Shown here one piece after another: positions 45,622 through 55,991 of a DNA stretch of 64,000 nucleotides. The translations under genes and the position numbers were made by a program. The DNA is from CBDEVH01 sp965243565 (lineage in GTDB: Bacteria; Pseudomonadota; Gammaproteobacteria; Tethybacterales; Persebacteraceae): positions 434,001-498,000 of the forward strand of contig OZ251571.1 of NCBI GenBank assembly GCA_965243565.1. Direction: 5' to 3'. The notes beneath the pieces were generated by a model that saw only the letters and a program-made list of their open reading frames with translations, searched no databases and was not told where the DNA came from. Position 1 is the stretch's first letter, and each line of letters opens with the position of its first letter.

Positions 45622-48600
45622 ATGAAAAATGCTATAAAAATTGCAAATAGAATTACAAATAGCTTAGGGGATTTTCTAAATAGGCTGTTAAATCGCATAG
45701 ATAAAAGTCTAAGCACAGCGGGTTATATTTTGGTTGTGTTGTTGTTGCCCTTTGTCTTTTCTGCCTGTACATTAATTAACGAAAACTCTTCGGTATCAAG
45801 TGAGGTTGAGATAGTAGAACCTAATGTTATTGTTCCGATAGAGGTAAATGCCGATTCACTATCGGAAGCGGATAGGATAGTTTCGATTCAAGACATTAAT
45901 GGTGACTTTTATAATGTTTTATTGGCAGCAAGTCAATTCTTTTCTGCCAATGTTTCGTTGAGCGACCTAGAAACAGACATTGTCACGTTTAATTTTCTAG
46001 CGACTGTAACAAGCACAGTCATTTTTGATGTTAACAATGTTCAGTTTACGGTCAGTAATGTTACTGTAGAACATTCAGTTAATCGCTATCATGTAGCCCT
46101 AGTCATTGACTCTATCACAAACACAGTTGGTGCTGATGTTGACATATCAGACGGTATTTTGCTGACCACGGAAACGGTTGGAATTGTTTCAGTGGCAACG
46201 CTGACCAATGTCATTGTGGTAGATAATCCCGATCTTATGACGCTGACCATGACCACTGCGGTGCAAAGTGAAGTATCCGCAACAGTGATTATGTTGGTAT
46301 TTACGAATACGGTAACCAATAACATCGATGAGATAGCAATGGAAACCAGCACGACAATAGATTACATAAACACCGTCGTAATTGCGACTGCAACCGTTAC
46401 GAGTACGATGTTTATATCCAGCACCATTACTTTAGACGATGATTCTTTTACAGTAACAACATCTGACTTTGTGTTACCAGAAGATAAAATGCTTGCTACT
46501 GTCAGTGTAACATTGGCTTCCACTGTCTCAAGTATATCGATGACGGTGGTTAATATCACTGGCGTTGTCTATAAAGATTCCAACAATGAGATTATTGTTA
46601 ACGCGATTGATGTTATCAATATGGTTTATATTAACGAAAACAATGAGTTGCACGTTTTGACGGAAGAAATGCTGTCTCAAATTGCGTTGATGGGGGTAAC
46701 TTTACCGACACTGCTACTGACTTTGGGCAACGATTTAACCATTTCTCTACCTGTGGAAGTAACCAGTTATATTATTACAGTGGCACAAACAAACTTTTTT
46801 ACGCAAACCAATACTATTACGAGCACCATCACGGTAGCGATGACAGACATCACTGTTACGACGACTACCACCACAGAAATCACCGAAATAGTAAACACAG
46901 TTGCGATGGAAACTGTGACTAGTGTTGTGAGTACAATAACCACGACCCAAACCGTATTAGCCATACTGACCAATTCCGTTACTAAAATGACCGCTGTAAC
47001 TGAAGATGTGGAATTAACTTTATATGGTACTTATTTGACATTAGATACAAGTTATACGACTATAACCGTTGAATCCATCACGCAAAACTTTGGTATTACT
47101 GCTGGCTTGGACGAAAATGGGGATTTGTCCTATGCCATACTCCCGTATAGTTCAACGAAAAGTAGCATAAACTATGAAACAGCTGAATACGACACGCAAT
47201 GGGGTCTTGCGACCATCGGTGGTGCTGCGGCGTACAGTCGTGGTTATTTTGGTCAAGGTGTAACGGTTGCAGTGGTTGATTCAGGAGTGCTGACCACGCA
47301 CAACGAGCTTAAAAACAACTTATTACCTGGTGTTGAATTTGATAATAATGGCTTTGTTGATAATTCGGTCATTGATCCAACTGATAGTGATGGACACGGC
47401 ACCCATGTTGCGGGTATTATCGGTGCTCAATTAGACGGTACTGGTTTTCATGGAGTTGCGCCATCGGTTAAAATACTGCCCATTCAAGCGAGTCAAGAAG
47501 GAGACAATATTCTGTTCGGTGCACATACTGGATTAATATACGCGATTACCAATACCACCACCCCGGTTCAAATCATCAACAACAGTTGGGGTTCAAGCTA
47601 TGCTGCCGAAGGAACATTAGATGGGGGTGAGAAAATCACAGTGGTTTCTGGCTTGCCTATTTTCAAATCATTTATTGATGATGATTCCTTTGTTGGTTTG
47701 ACATCTTCTTTTGAGGATTATGCCAATGCTTTGGACAATAACGGTACCAATTTGGATAAGATAATCGTTTTTTCAGCTGGAAACAACTATTGGAATGATT
47801 TTTCCGGAAATATTTACTACACCCAAAATGACAATACCCTTACTATTACCAACAATGAATTTTTGGCTCAATACGAAGATGATGAATACGGTCTGGCAAG
47901 CACTTGGGGCGTTAATTTTCATTCAGCAGGGGGCTATGCGTTAGCACCATTCTATGAGACGAGTTTACTAGGAAATTACGTTGTTGTTGTCGCCACTGAC
48001 CTCAACAACAACATCGCTACCTTTAGCAATTCATGTGGTGAGAGTATGCAATGGTGTATCGCTGCCCCCGGGGTTGATATTACTTCAGCACACAACGCCA
48101 ACGACAATGAGACTTCTGTAAAAAGCGGCACATCTCAGGCGGCTCCGCATGTGTCTGGTGCATTGGCACTATTGCGCAGTCGTTTGCAAAACGTACCGAT
48201 GAATATTGTATTAGAAATATTATTTGCGACTGCTGACGACCTTGGTCCGGTAGGCATTGATGCTGTGTATGGCAATGGCTTGTTGAACATCCAAGCCGCT
48301 ATTACCGTTCAAGGCAGTATTGTGCTAAAAATAACCCCTGTAAACGAATACGACAGACAATTGGGCTTGGGCTTGGTCGGTGCACAACAAGCGTATGACG
48401 ACGGTTATTTTGGTCAAGGTGTAACCATTGCAGTAGTGGCGAATGGTTTTAGAACGTCTCACAATGAATTTATCGACAGATTAGACATAGGTTCACGTCT
48501 TGATATCAATGGCGTATTTCAAGATTCAGATCTAAGCCTGGGAGATGGCACACAAGTGGCAGCGGTGATTGCGGCATCTAAAGACGATTTTGGCATACAT

Positions 48601-49144
48601 GGTGTTGCACCATCATCAACGATACAACCCATACAGGTTCCTGCACCCGATATCAATAATAACGATTACAGCGGAAATCTACAGGGTGTGTTGTATGCAA
48701 TGACCCTTGCAAATCACGCCCCGATTATTCAAGGCGGTTATTTAGGTGGCTTGCAAGATCATATAACAGGCTTTGCAGATTACTTAGATATTATAGGTGC
48801 AGTCAAGCAATGGGGTAATGTTCAGATAACGTCAAATTTTGACTATTACCCAGCCTTTAAAGATCTGCTTGAATATAATCATAAAGCAGATCAATCAAAT
48901 GAGAGCACTGCTGCCTATATACAACAATTTACCGATTTATCGGATAATATCTTTACCGATAGTGTTAAAAAAGACTTGGTGTTGGTCTATCCTTTGGGCG
49001 AAGAAGGCTGGCAACCGGGGGCAGAATATTTTGTAGATTTTGCAGAAAATATCGACACTGACATAACCGTTTCTATCAAAGAGTTAATCGAAGATTATAG
49101 CTGCGGACTTTTTTGCCAGGATGAGGATGCTAATTCCCGGGACT

Positions 49145-49151
49145 GGGGGGG
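49145..49151 (+). repeat. Poly-G tract (G7) at the frameshift in autotransporter 2
   Basis: Seven G residues follow GACT. In the current length the frame runs into TAA at 49168-49170. One G fewer or two more opens the frame through to the barrel. The homologous site at 51708-51716 has G9 and is in frame. Confidence 0.75.
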
Positions 49152-51707
49152 TGCAGGGTGCCTTGTTTAATCTTACCGACACTTCAGCAGCAGGTGTTGC
49201 TTTGGCACCAATCTTTGAAAGTGCTTTAGAAGGCAATTTTGTGGTGGTTGGTGCTGTTGACAGCGACAACGAACTAGCAATATTTAGCAATGTCTGTGGT
49301 ACTGAGGCAATTGAGTGGTGTATGGTCGCCCCGGGGGTTGATATTTATTCCGCTGCCAACGACAGCGATATTGCCTATGCCTCGACCAGTAGCAACGACC
49401 AAGCCGCCGCCCATGTATCGGGTGCATTAGCATTATTACGCAGTCGCTTTACTGCAGTCCCGATGAGTGTGTTACTAGAAATTATTTTTGAGACAGCAGA
49501 CGACATTGGCGATACAGGCGATGATGCCATATTTGGACAAGGTTTATTGAATATCTCAACAGCGATTAAAAGCACCAATGCAGTCGCATTAAAATTGCAA
49601 GAAGATGCCTTTGCATTTAAAGCATTCGAAACAGCTGAATATTTAAATCAATCGGCTTTAGAGTCCATTGGTGTTGCCTATGCTTATGCTGACGGCTACT
49701 TTGGTCAAGGTGTTACGGTGGCATTGGTCGGCAGTGGATTTTTAACCACCCATATTGATCTGACATCCAACCTATTGGTAGGTGCACAGGTTGATGCGGA
49801 CGGTTTTGTGGACGGCGACCTTACATCAACTGATGGTGTTGCATCGCATGTAGCGGGGATTATCGCTGCTACTAAAAATGACAGTGGAATTCACGGTGTT
49901 GCCCCATCGGTATCATTACTACCGATTCAAGTGTCATTGAGTAGTCAGACCGACAATGATTACAAAACCAGTTTGCAAGGGGTGTTATATGCAATGACCC
50001 TTGCAAATCACGCGCCGATTATTCAAGGCGGTTATTTAGGGGGCTTGCAAGATCATCTAGCAGGCTTTGCAGCTTACGAAGGGTTACCAGGTGTCGAGCA
50101 ATGGGGCAATGTTCAGATAACTTCAAATTTTGACTATTACCCAGCCTTTGAAGGTCTGCTTAACTATAATCATAAAGCAGATCAATCAATTGAGAGCGCT
50201 GATGCCTATATACAACAATTTACCGATTTATCGGATAATATCCAGAGCAATGGGGTTAAAAAAGACTTGGTATTGGTCTATCCTTTGGGCGAAGAAGGCT
50301 GGCAACCGGGGGCAGAATATGTGGCAGGAGGTAACTCACCCACGACCGTTCCTATCGACACTTTAATCGACAACTATAGATGCGGACTTTTTTGCAGGGA
50401 TGATGTGGATGATAGTGATTTTTCCCTTCTCGTGCATAATATTACCGACACTACAGCAATAGGTGTTGCTTTGGCACCAATCTATGAAAGTGCTTTAGAA
50501 GGCAATTTTGTGGTGGTTGGTGCTGTTGACAGCGATAACACACTAGCAACATTTAGCAATGTCTGTGGTACTGAGGCAATTGATTGGTGTATGGTCGCCC
50601 CGGGTGTGGATATTAATTCATTGGGTAATAGTAGCGATTCTGCCACTACAACGATAAGTGGCAATGACCAAGCCGCCGCCCATGTGTCGGGTGCATTGGC
50701 ATTATTACGCAGTCGCTTTACCGAAGTACCGATGAGTGTGTTACTAGAAATTATTTTTGAGACAGCAGACGACATCGGCGATACAGGCGATGATGCCATA
50801 TTTGGACAAGGCTTGCTCAATGCTGCTTCTGCCATTCAAACAACCGATTCAGCTGCTCTCCAATTGCAGGAAGAAGGCATTGCAGCTAAAGCATTCGAAA
50901 CAGCTGAATATTTAAATCAATCGGCTTTAGAGTCCATTGGTGTTGCCTATGCTTATGCTGACGGCTACTTTGGTCAAGGTGTTACGGTGGCATTGGTCGG
51001 CAGTGGATTTTTAACCACCCATATTGATCTGACATCCAACCTATTGGTAGGTGCACAGGTTGATGCGAATGGTTTTGTGGACAACGACCTTACAGTAACT
51101 GATGGTGCTGCATCTCATGTAGCGGGGATTATCGCTGCTGCTAAAAATGACAGTGGAATTCACGGTGTTGCCCCATCGGTATCATTACTACCGATTCAAG
51201 TGGAATTGAGTGATCAGACCGACAATGATTACGAAACCAGTTTGCAAGGTGTGTTGTATGCAATGACCCTTGCAAATCACGCCCCGATTATTCAAGGCGG
51301 TTATTTAGGTGGTTTGCAAGATCATCTAGCAGGCTTTGCACTTTACTCCGATATTGTAGGTGCAGTCAAGCAATGGGGCAATGTTCAGATAACTTCAAAT
51401 TTTGCCTATTACCCAGCCTTTAAAGATCTGCTTAACTATAATCATAAAGAAGATCAATCAAATGAGAGCACTGCTGCCTATAAACAACAATTTACCGATT
51501 TATCGGATAATATCTTTACCGATAGTGTTAAAAAAGACGTGGTGTTGGTCTATCCTTTGGGCGAAGAAGGTTGGCAACCGGGGGCAGAATATTTTGTAGA
51601 TTTTGCAGAAAATATCGACACTGACATAACCGTTTCTATCAAAAAGTTAATCGAAGATTATAGCTGCGGACTTTTTTGCCTGGATCAGGAGGCTAATTAC
51701 CGGGACT

Positions 51708-51716
51708 GGGGGGGGG
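51708..51716 (+). repeat. Poly-G tract (G9) in pseudo-domain 4 of autotransporter 2
   Basis: Nine G residues in CGGGACT-G9-AGGG, coding Trp-Gly-Gly-Glu within the variable segment. It is homologous to the G7 tract at 49145. Any slip of one base would end the frame early, so this is a second potential switch in the same gene. Confidence 0.7.
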
Positions 51717-54580
51717 AGGGTGCCTTGTTTAATCTTACCGACACTTCAGCAGCAGGTGTTGCTTTGGCACCAATCTATGAAAGTGCTTTAGAAGGCAATT
51801 TTGTGGTGGTTGGTGCTGTTGACAGCGATAACGAACTAGCAGAATTTAGCAATGTCTGTGGTACTGAGGCAATTGATTGGTGTATGGTCGCCCCGGGTGT
51901 GGATATTAATTCATTGGATAATAGTAGCGATTCAGCCACTACAACGATAAGTGGCAATGACCAAGCCGCCGCCCATGTGTCGGGTGCATTGGCATTATTA
52001 CGCAGTCGCTTTACCGAAGTACCGATGAGTGTGTTGTTAGAAATTATTTTTGAGACAGCAGACGACATCGGTGCGGCAGGCGATGATGCCATCTTTGGAC
52101 AAGGTTTGCTCAATGCTGCTTCTGCCATTCAAACAACCGATTCTGCTGCTCTCCAATTGCATGAAAAAGGCATTGCAGCTAAAGCATTCGAAACAGCTGA
52201 ATATTTAAATCAATCGGCTTTAGAGTCCATTGGTGTTGCCTATGCTTATGCTGACGGCTACTTTGGTCAAGGTGTTACGGTGGCATTGGTCGGCAGTGGA
52301 TTTTTAACCACCCATATTGATCTGACATCCAACCTATTGGTAGGTGCACAGGTTGATGCGGATGGTTTTGTGGACAACAATCTTACATCAACTGATGGCA
52401 ATGCATCTCATGTAGCGGGGATTATCGCTGCTGCTAAAAATGACAGTGGAATTCACGGTGTTGCCCCATCGGTATCATTACTACCGATTCAAGTGTCATT
52501 GAGTGATCAGACCGTCAATGATTACAAAACCAGTTTTCAAGGTGTGCTATATGCAATGACCCTTGCAAATCACGCCCCGATTATTCAAGGCGGTTATTTA
52601 GGGGGCTTGCAAGATCATCTAGCAAACTTTGCATTCTACGACCCATCATTTGTTGATGCAGTCAAGCAATGGGGCAATGTTCAGATAACGTCAAATTTTG
52701 ACTATTACCCAGCCTTTAAATCTCTACTTGACATTAATGCTTTTTATGATGAAACAGATGTTATTACTGATGCCTATATACAACAATTTACCGATTTATC
52801 GGCTAATATCTTTACCGATAGTGTTAAAAAAGACTTGGTGTTGGTCTATCCTTTGGGCGAAGAAGGCTGGCAACCGGGGGCAGAATATGTCTTAGATAAT
52901 AACGACATGACCGTTACTATCGACAATTTAATATCGAATTATAAATGCGGGACTTTTTGCATTAAGAATAATAATTTTGTTAAACTGGTATGGAGTAATA
53001 TTAACGCCACTTCAGCAGCAGGTGTTGCTTTGGCACCAATCTATGAAAGTGCTTTAGAAGGCAATTTTGTGGTGGTTGGTGCTGTTGACAGCGATAACGA
53101 ACTAGCAGAATTTAGCAATGTCTGTGGTACTGAGGCAATTGATTGGTGTATGGTCGCCCCGGGTGTGGATATTAATTCATTGGATAATAGTAGCGATTCT
53201 GCCACTACAACGATAAGTGGCAATGACCAAGCCGCCGCCCATGTGTCGGGTGCATTGGCATTATTACGCAGTCGCTTTACCGAAGTACCGATGAGTGTGT
53301 TGTTAGAAATTATTTTTGAGACAGCAGACGACATCGGTGCGGCAGGCGATGATGCCATATTTGGACAAGGTTTATTGAATATCGCAACAGCGATTCAAAG
53401 CACCAATTCAGTCGCATTGGCGTTACAACCAGATAGCGTTATTGTTCAAAATAATGTAATAAACGATAGTGAATTAAACGATGGTGATGCATTGTTGGTT
53501 AAAAGTTATTCAAAATTATCACCGATATTTTATGGATTAACCAAAGCACTGGATTCAAACTATGTAGCGGTTGAATATCTACCGGGTCGTTATTACAACA
53601 TGCCGCTGTCTGATTTACTGGATATTGATGACTCTATCGAAACACAATTGCCGTCCACCGGTGGATTGGCAAAGGCGATGATAGACGGTGGTGATTTACA
53701 AACGATACCATTGTTGCCAAACTTTAGCATAGAGCAAAATCAAAATACAGGTCAAATGCTGAACTTTAATTATTCGAATGATGTCCTGCGTATTCGTTAC
53801 GAAGTCTGTGGTGGTAGCGATTCCTGTAATGACCGTTCGTCTTTATTAGAAGGCTCTAACTTGGATAATTTAGACACATCATTGCCTTATTTTGTACAAG
53901 ACAAACAGCGTGTTTATTCGGCATTGTCATTGTCTGAATCATGGGAGATATTTAGCGGTATTGGCTTGGGCGAAGAAGCCGAAGAAAGTAGTTACAGACA
54001 ATATGGCGTACGCTGGGGTTCATTAGACAATACCCTGCTGGGTCAACTGTTTGCTGATTATAGCCAAATCCATGAAGAAGGTTCGGTATTAGGCGGGCAG
54101 ATGAATGGCGGCTTGGGTGCAACGGGATCAAAAACGCATTTATTGCGTGTGGGCAGTCTGTATTCATTAACACCAAATTGGGATATTTTTGGACAATACA
54201 ATTGGGGGACTGGTTCGGCATCGTCAATACCAAATAACAGCATGATTAAATCACTTGATTATAAAATTGATGCAATCAAATTTGGTTTGGTGGGAGAATC
54301 GGTATTTCGTAGCAACGACACGATGCGCTTAGGTTTTTCAAAAGCGGGTGGCATACGAGATGGTAAGATGACTATCTCACGCGGTGTCAATGTTAATAAC
54401 AGTCTTGAGTATCGCACCGAAACCTTAAACTGGTCAGATGAAGCAGTTTATAGTTACTATCTCGGCTATGGCATGAATTTGAATAAATACGCAGAGCTTG
54501 GCTTTGGTTTAGAATATGTTGACACTGCAGCTGTTGGCAGTGAAGAATCAGCATCGTTCTTCTTGCGTTGGAGATTTTAA

Positions 54581-54772
54581 GGCATTGCAAAAACGCCACA
54601 AAACGGTATCCAACTCACAGCAGTATAAATTGTCGTAATTTTTAAAAGCGGTCGCTCACTCACCCGCCTACCCGTTGAAGGCGTTATGGTGCCGTAGTAA
54701 GTAGTAAGTAGCAAAAATCCAAACAAATTAAATGTAAGCGTTAAAAAATTCGTGGTTTTTTTATGGTTTGTA
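54581..54772. other. 3' flank of autotransporter 2
   Basis: This stretch repeats the flank of gene 1 (45285 onward). It holds no ORF. The match ends at 54778 (GTATTGCAT), directly at the left arm of the zur palindrome, marking the right junction of the duplication. Confidence 0.6.
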
Positions 54773-54816
54773 TTGCATTATGCTACAATGTAGCATAATG
54801 CAATATTGTAGCATAA
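54773..54816 (+). promoter_or_regulatory. Candidate Zur operator: 31-bp perfect palindrome plus extra half-site
   Basis: TTGCATTATGCTACA (54773-54787) and TGTAGCATAATGCAA (54789-54803) are exact reverse complements around one base. A further TGTAGCATAA half-site is at 54807-54816, ending eight bases before the zur ATG. TACAAT at 54784-54789 may serve as a -10 element inside the palindrome, so binding would block transcription. The element differs in sequence from the E. coli Zur box; assignment rests on its position before zur-znuCB. Confidence 0.65.
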
Positions 54817-54823
54817 ACAAATA

Positions 54824-55273
54824 ATGTCATCGTCTTCACCAACATCTATTGCGGCTGTTATAGCCGGTGTACAACGAATTTGCGTTCAAAAAAAACTGCG
54901 TTTTACCACTGTTCGACGAGAGGCACTAGAGCTCCTATTAAAAGAACAAAAAACATGTAAGGCATATACTTTGTTAGAGTGTCTTGGACAAAACAACAAT
55001 CAACCAACGACTATTTATCGTGCTTTAGATTTTTTGCTGCAACATGGTTTTGCCCATAAAATTCATTCACAAAATGCGTATGTGGCTTGTCGGCATCCCG
55101 AAGATAATCATGATTGTTATTTTTTAATTTGTGAGCATTGCGGTGATGTCGATGAATGTTGTAATGAAAAAGCCAGTCGTGTCATCGATAACACAGCACA
55201 AAATAAAAAATTTAACTCAAAAGCAGCCTTTTTAGAAATTTTTGGGGAGTGTCAAAAATGTGTGAATCGTTAA
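54824..55273 (+). CDS. zur: Fur-family zinc uptake regulator
   Basis: A 149-residue Fur-superfamily repressor. The winged helix (about 20-85) includes TTIYRALDFLLQHGFAHKI, and the C-terminal metal domain has CRHPEDNHDCYFLICEHCGDVDE with the CxxC structural zinc site (Cys104, Cys107) and a late ECQKC pair. Close linkage and overlap with znuC, and the palindrome upstream, support zinc (Zur) rather than iron specificity. It probably represses its own operon when zinc is ample. Confidence 0.9.
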   Translation: MSSSSPTSIAAVIAGVQRICVQKKLRFTTVRREALELLLKEQKTCKAYTLLECLGQNNNQPTTIYRALDFLLQHGFAHKIHSQNAYVACRHPEDNHDCYFLICEHCGDVDECCNEKASRVIDNTAQNKKFNSKAAFLEIFGECQKCVNR

Positions 55274-55980
55274 TTCGTACTGATAATATCCACCTCTATC
55301 GTGGCAAACAAAAAATATTAGATGATATTTCTTTATCGATTAACCCCAAAGATTTTATTACGGTGGTTGGTCCCAATGGTGCCGGTAAATCAACCTTGCT
55401 TAAATGTTTGTTGGGGCTTTTGCCTATTGAACAAGGACAGTTGTATCGCCAAAAAAAATTACGGATTGGTTACGTGCCTCAACGTATTATCCCTGAATTA
55501 ACAATACCGTTGCGTTTGCGGCGTTTTTTAACGCTTAATAACAAACCAGACGCAGAGTCGGTTGAGACAGTGGCTGATTTAACCGGTATGACTGATCATC
55601 TTGACAAACCGCTGGCAGATTTATCAGGGGGAGAAATGCAACGTGCTTTATTGGCAAGGGCGTTAATTAATAAACCAATGTTATTGGCATTGGATGAGCC
55701 TGCTCAAAATTTAGATATTAATGGAGAGTTAGAGTTTTATCGCCTGCTCGAAAAAGTATATGAGCAGTGTTCAGTGGCAATTGTCATGGTGTCGCACGAT
55801 TTGCGTTTTGTCATGAGGATTAGCCAACAAGTGGTATGCTTACATCGCCATATATGTTGCCGTGGTACGCCACAAATGGTTAGCCAAGATCCCGCGTTTG
55901 CGGCATTGTTTGGACCTGATATGGCACGGATGATGGCGGTCTATCAGCATGATCACGACCATGATCACCACACCCACTAA
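55258..55980 (+). CDS. znuC: Zinc ABC transporter ATPase
   Basis: An ABC ATPase of 240 residues energising zinc import through ZnuB. Walker A GPNGAGKST near 40-48, signature LSGGEMQRALLAR, Walker B LLALDEPAQNLD and the H-loop VSHD are present. The C-terminal tail is histidine/aspartate rich (HDHDHDHHTH), as in several ZnuC proteins and possibly zinc sensing. I chose the ATG at 55258; a GTG at 55249 is also in frame. It overlaps zur by 16 bases. Confidence 0.95.
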   Translation: MCESLIRTDNIHLYRGKQKILDDISLSINPKDFITVVGPNGAGKSTLLKCLLGLLPIEQGQLYRQKKLRIGYVPQRIIPELTIPLRLRRFLTLNNKPDAESVETVADLTGMTDHLDKPLADLSGGEMQRALLARALINKPMLLALDEPAQNLDINGELEFYRLLEKVYEQCSVAIVMVSHDLRFVMRISQQVVCLHRHICCRGTPQMVSQDPAFAALFGPDMARMMAVYQHDHDHDHHTH

Positions 55981-55991
55981 TCTACCTACGA

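Larger units (their letters stand above)
48349..53427 (+). repeat. Array of four pseudo-subtilase domains in autotransporter 2
   Basis: Units start at about 48349, 49640, 50909 and 52202. The first contains the frameshift. The other three begin with the IGVAYAYADG version of the junction where copy 1 has LGASRAYADG. Catalytic residues are replaced as in copy 1 (Gly/Ala, Ala/Asp, Glu, Asp). Variable segments are reused in part: the first and third units share FVDFAENIDTDITVSIK, and the second resembles the first pseudo-domain of copy 1 (GGNSP, CGLFCRD, DDSDF). Confidence 0.8.
45622..54580 (+). pseudogene. Giant S8 lipoprotein autotransporter, copy 2, interrupted by a frameshift at a G tract (off phase or pseudogene)
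   Basis: Same architecture as copy 1: lipobox Cys49, Thr/Val-rich region, active S8 domain with Asp553, His592 and Ser838, pseudo-domains starting near 48349, 49640, 50909 and 52202, linker and barrel ending in RWRF. The first frame (45622-49170, 1182 residues) ends at a stop 19 bases after a G7 tract (49145-49151); the rest continues in another frame to 54580. Removing one G restores WGVQGALFNLTDT, matching WGGEGALFNLTDT of a later domain. As read, the product lacks its barrel and would not be exported to the surface. Full conservation on both sides argues for a recent or reversible shift. Confidence 0.8.
45442..54737 (+). repeat. Tandem duplication unit 2 (about 9.3 kb)
   Basis: The second direct repeat, 9296 bases between its GCGTTAAAAAATT boundary copies. 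The 5' coding part (signal to the end of the active protease, and the pseudo-domain 2 scaffold up to LQDH) is nearly identical to unit 1; from LQDH onward the variable domains differ; the last 160 residues of linker plus barrel are again essentially identical. Confidence 0.85.

Noticed and set aside
41120..53358. Repeated minus-strand frames of 105-123 residues in each autotransporter domain
   Set aside because: They are antisense shadows of the conserved GVALAPI to HVSGALALL coding segment and recur only because that segment recurs.
36273..54580. Diversity-generating retroelement as the source of the variable segments
   Set aside because: No reverse transcriptase, template repeat or accessory gene is in the window, and the variation includes length changes and cassette swaps rather than adenine-specific substitutions; recombination fits better.
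49121..54580. Second part of autotransporter 2 as an independent gene starting at ATG 49121
   Set aside because: The start overlaps the first frame inside a domain and has no signal peptide or ribosome-binding site; it is the downstream part of one frameshifted gene.
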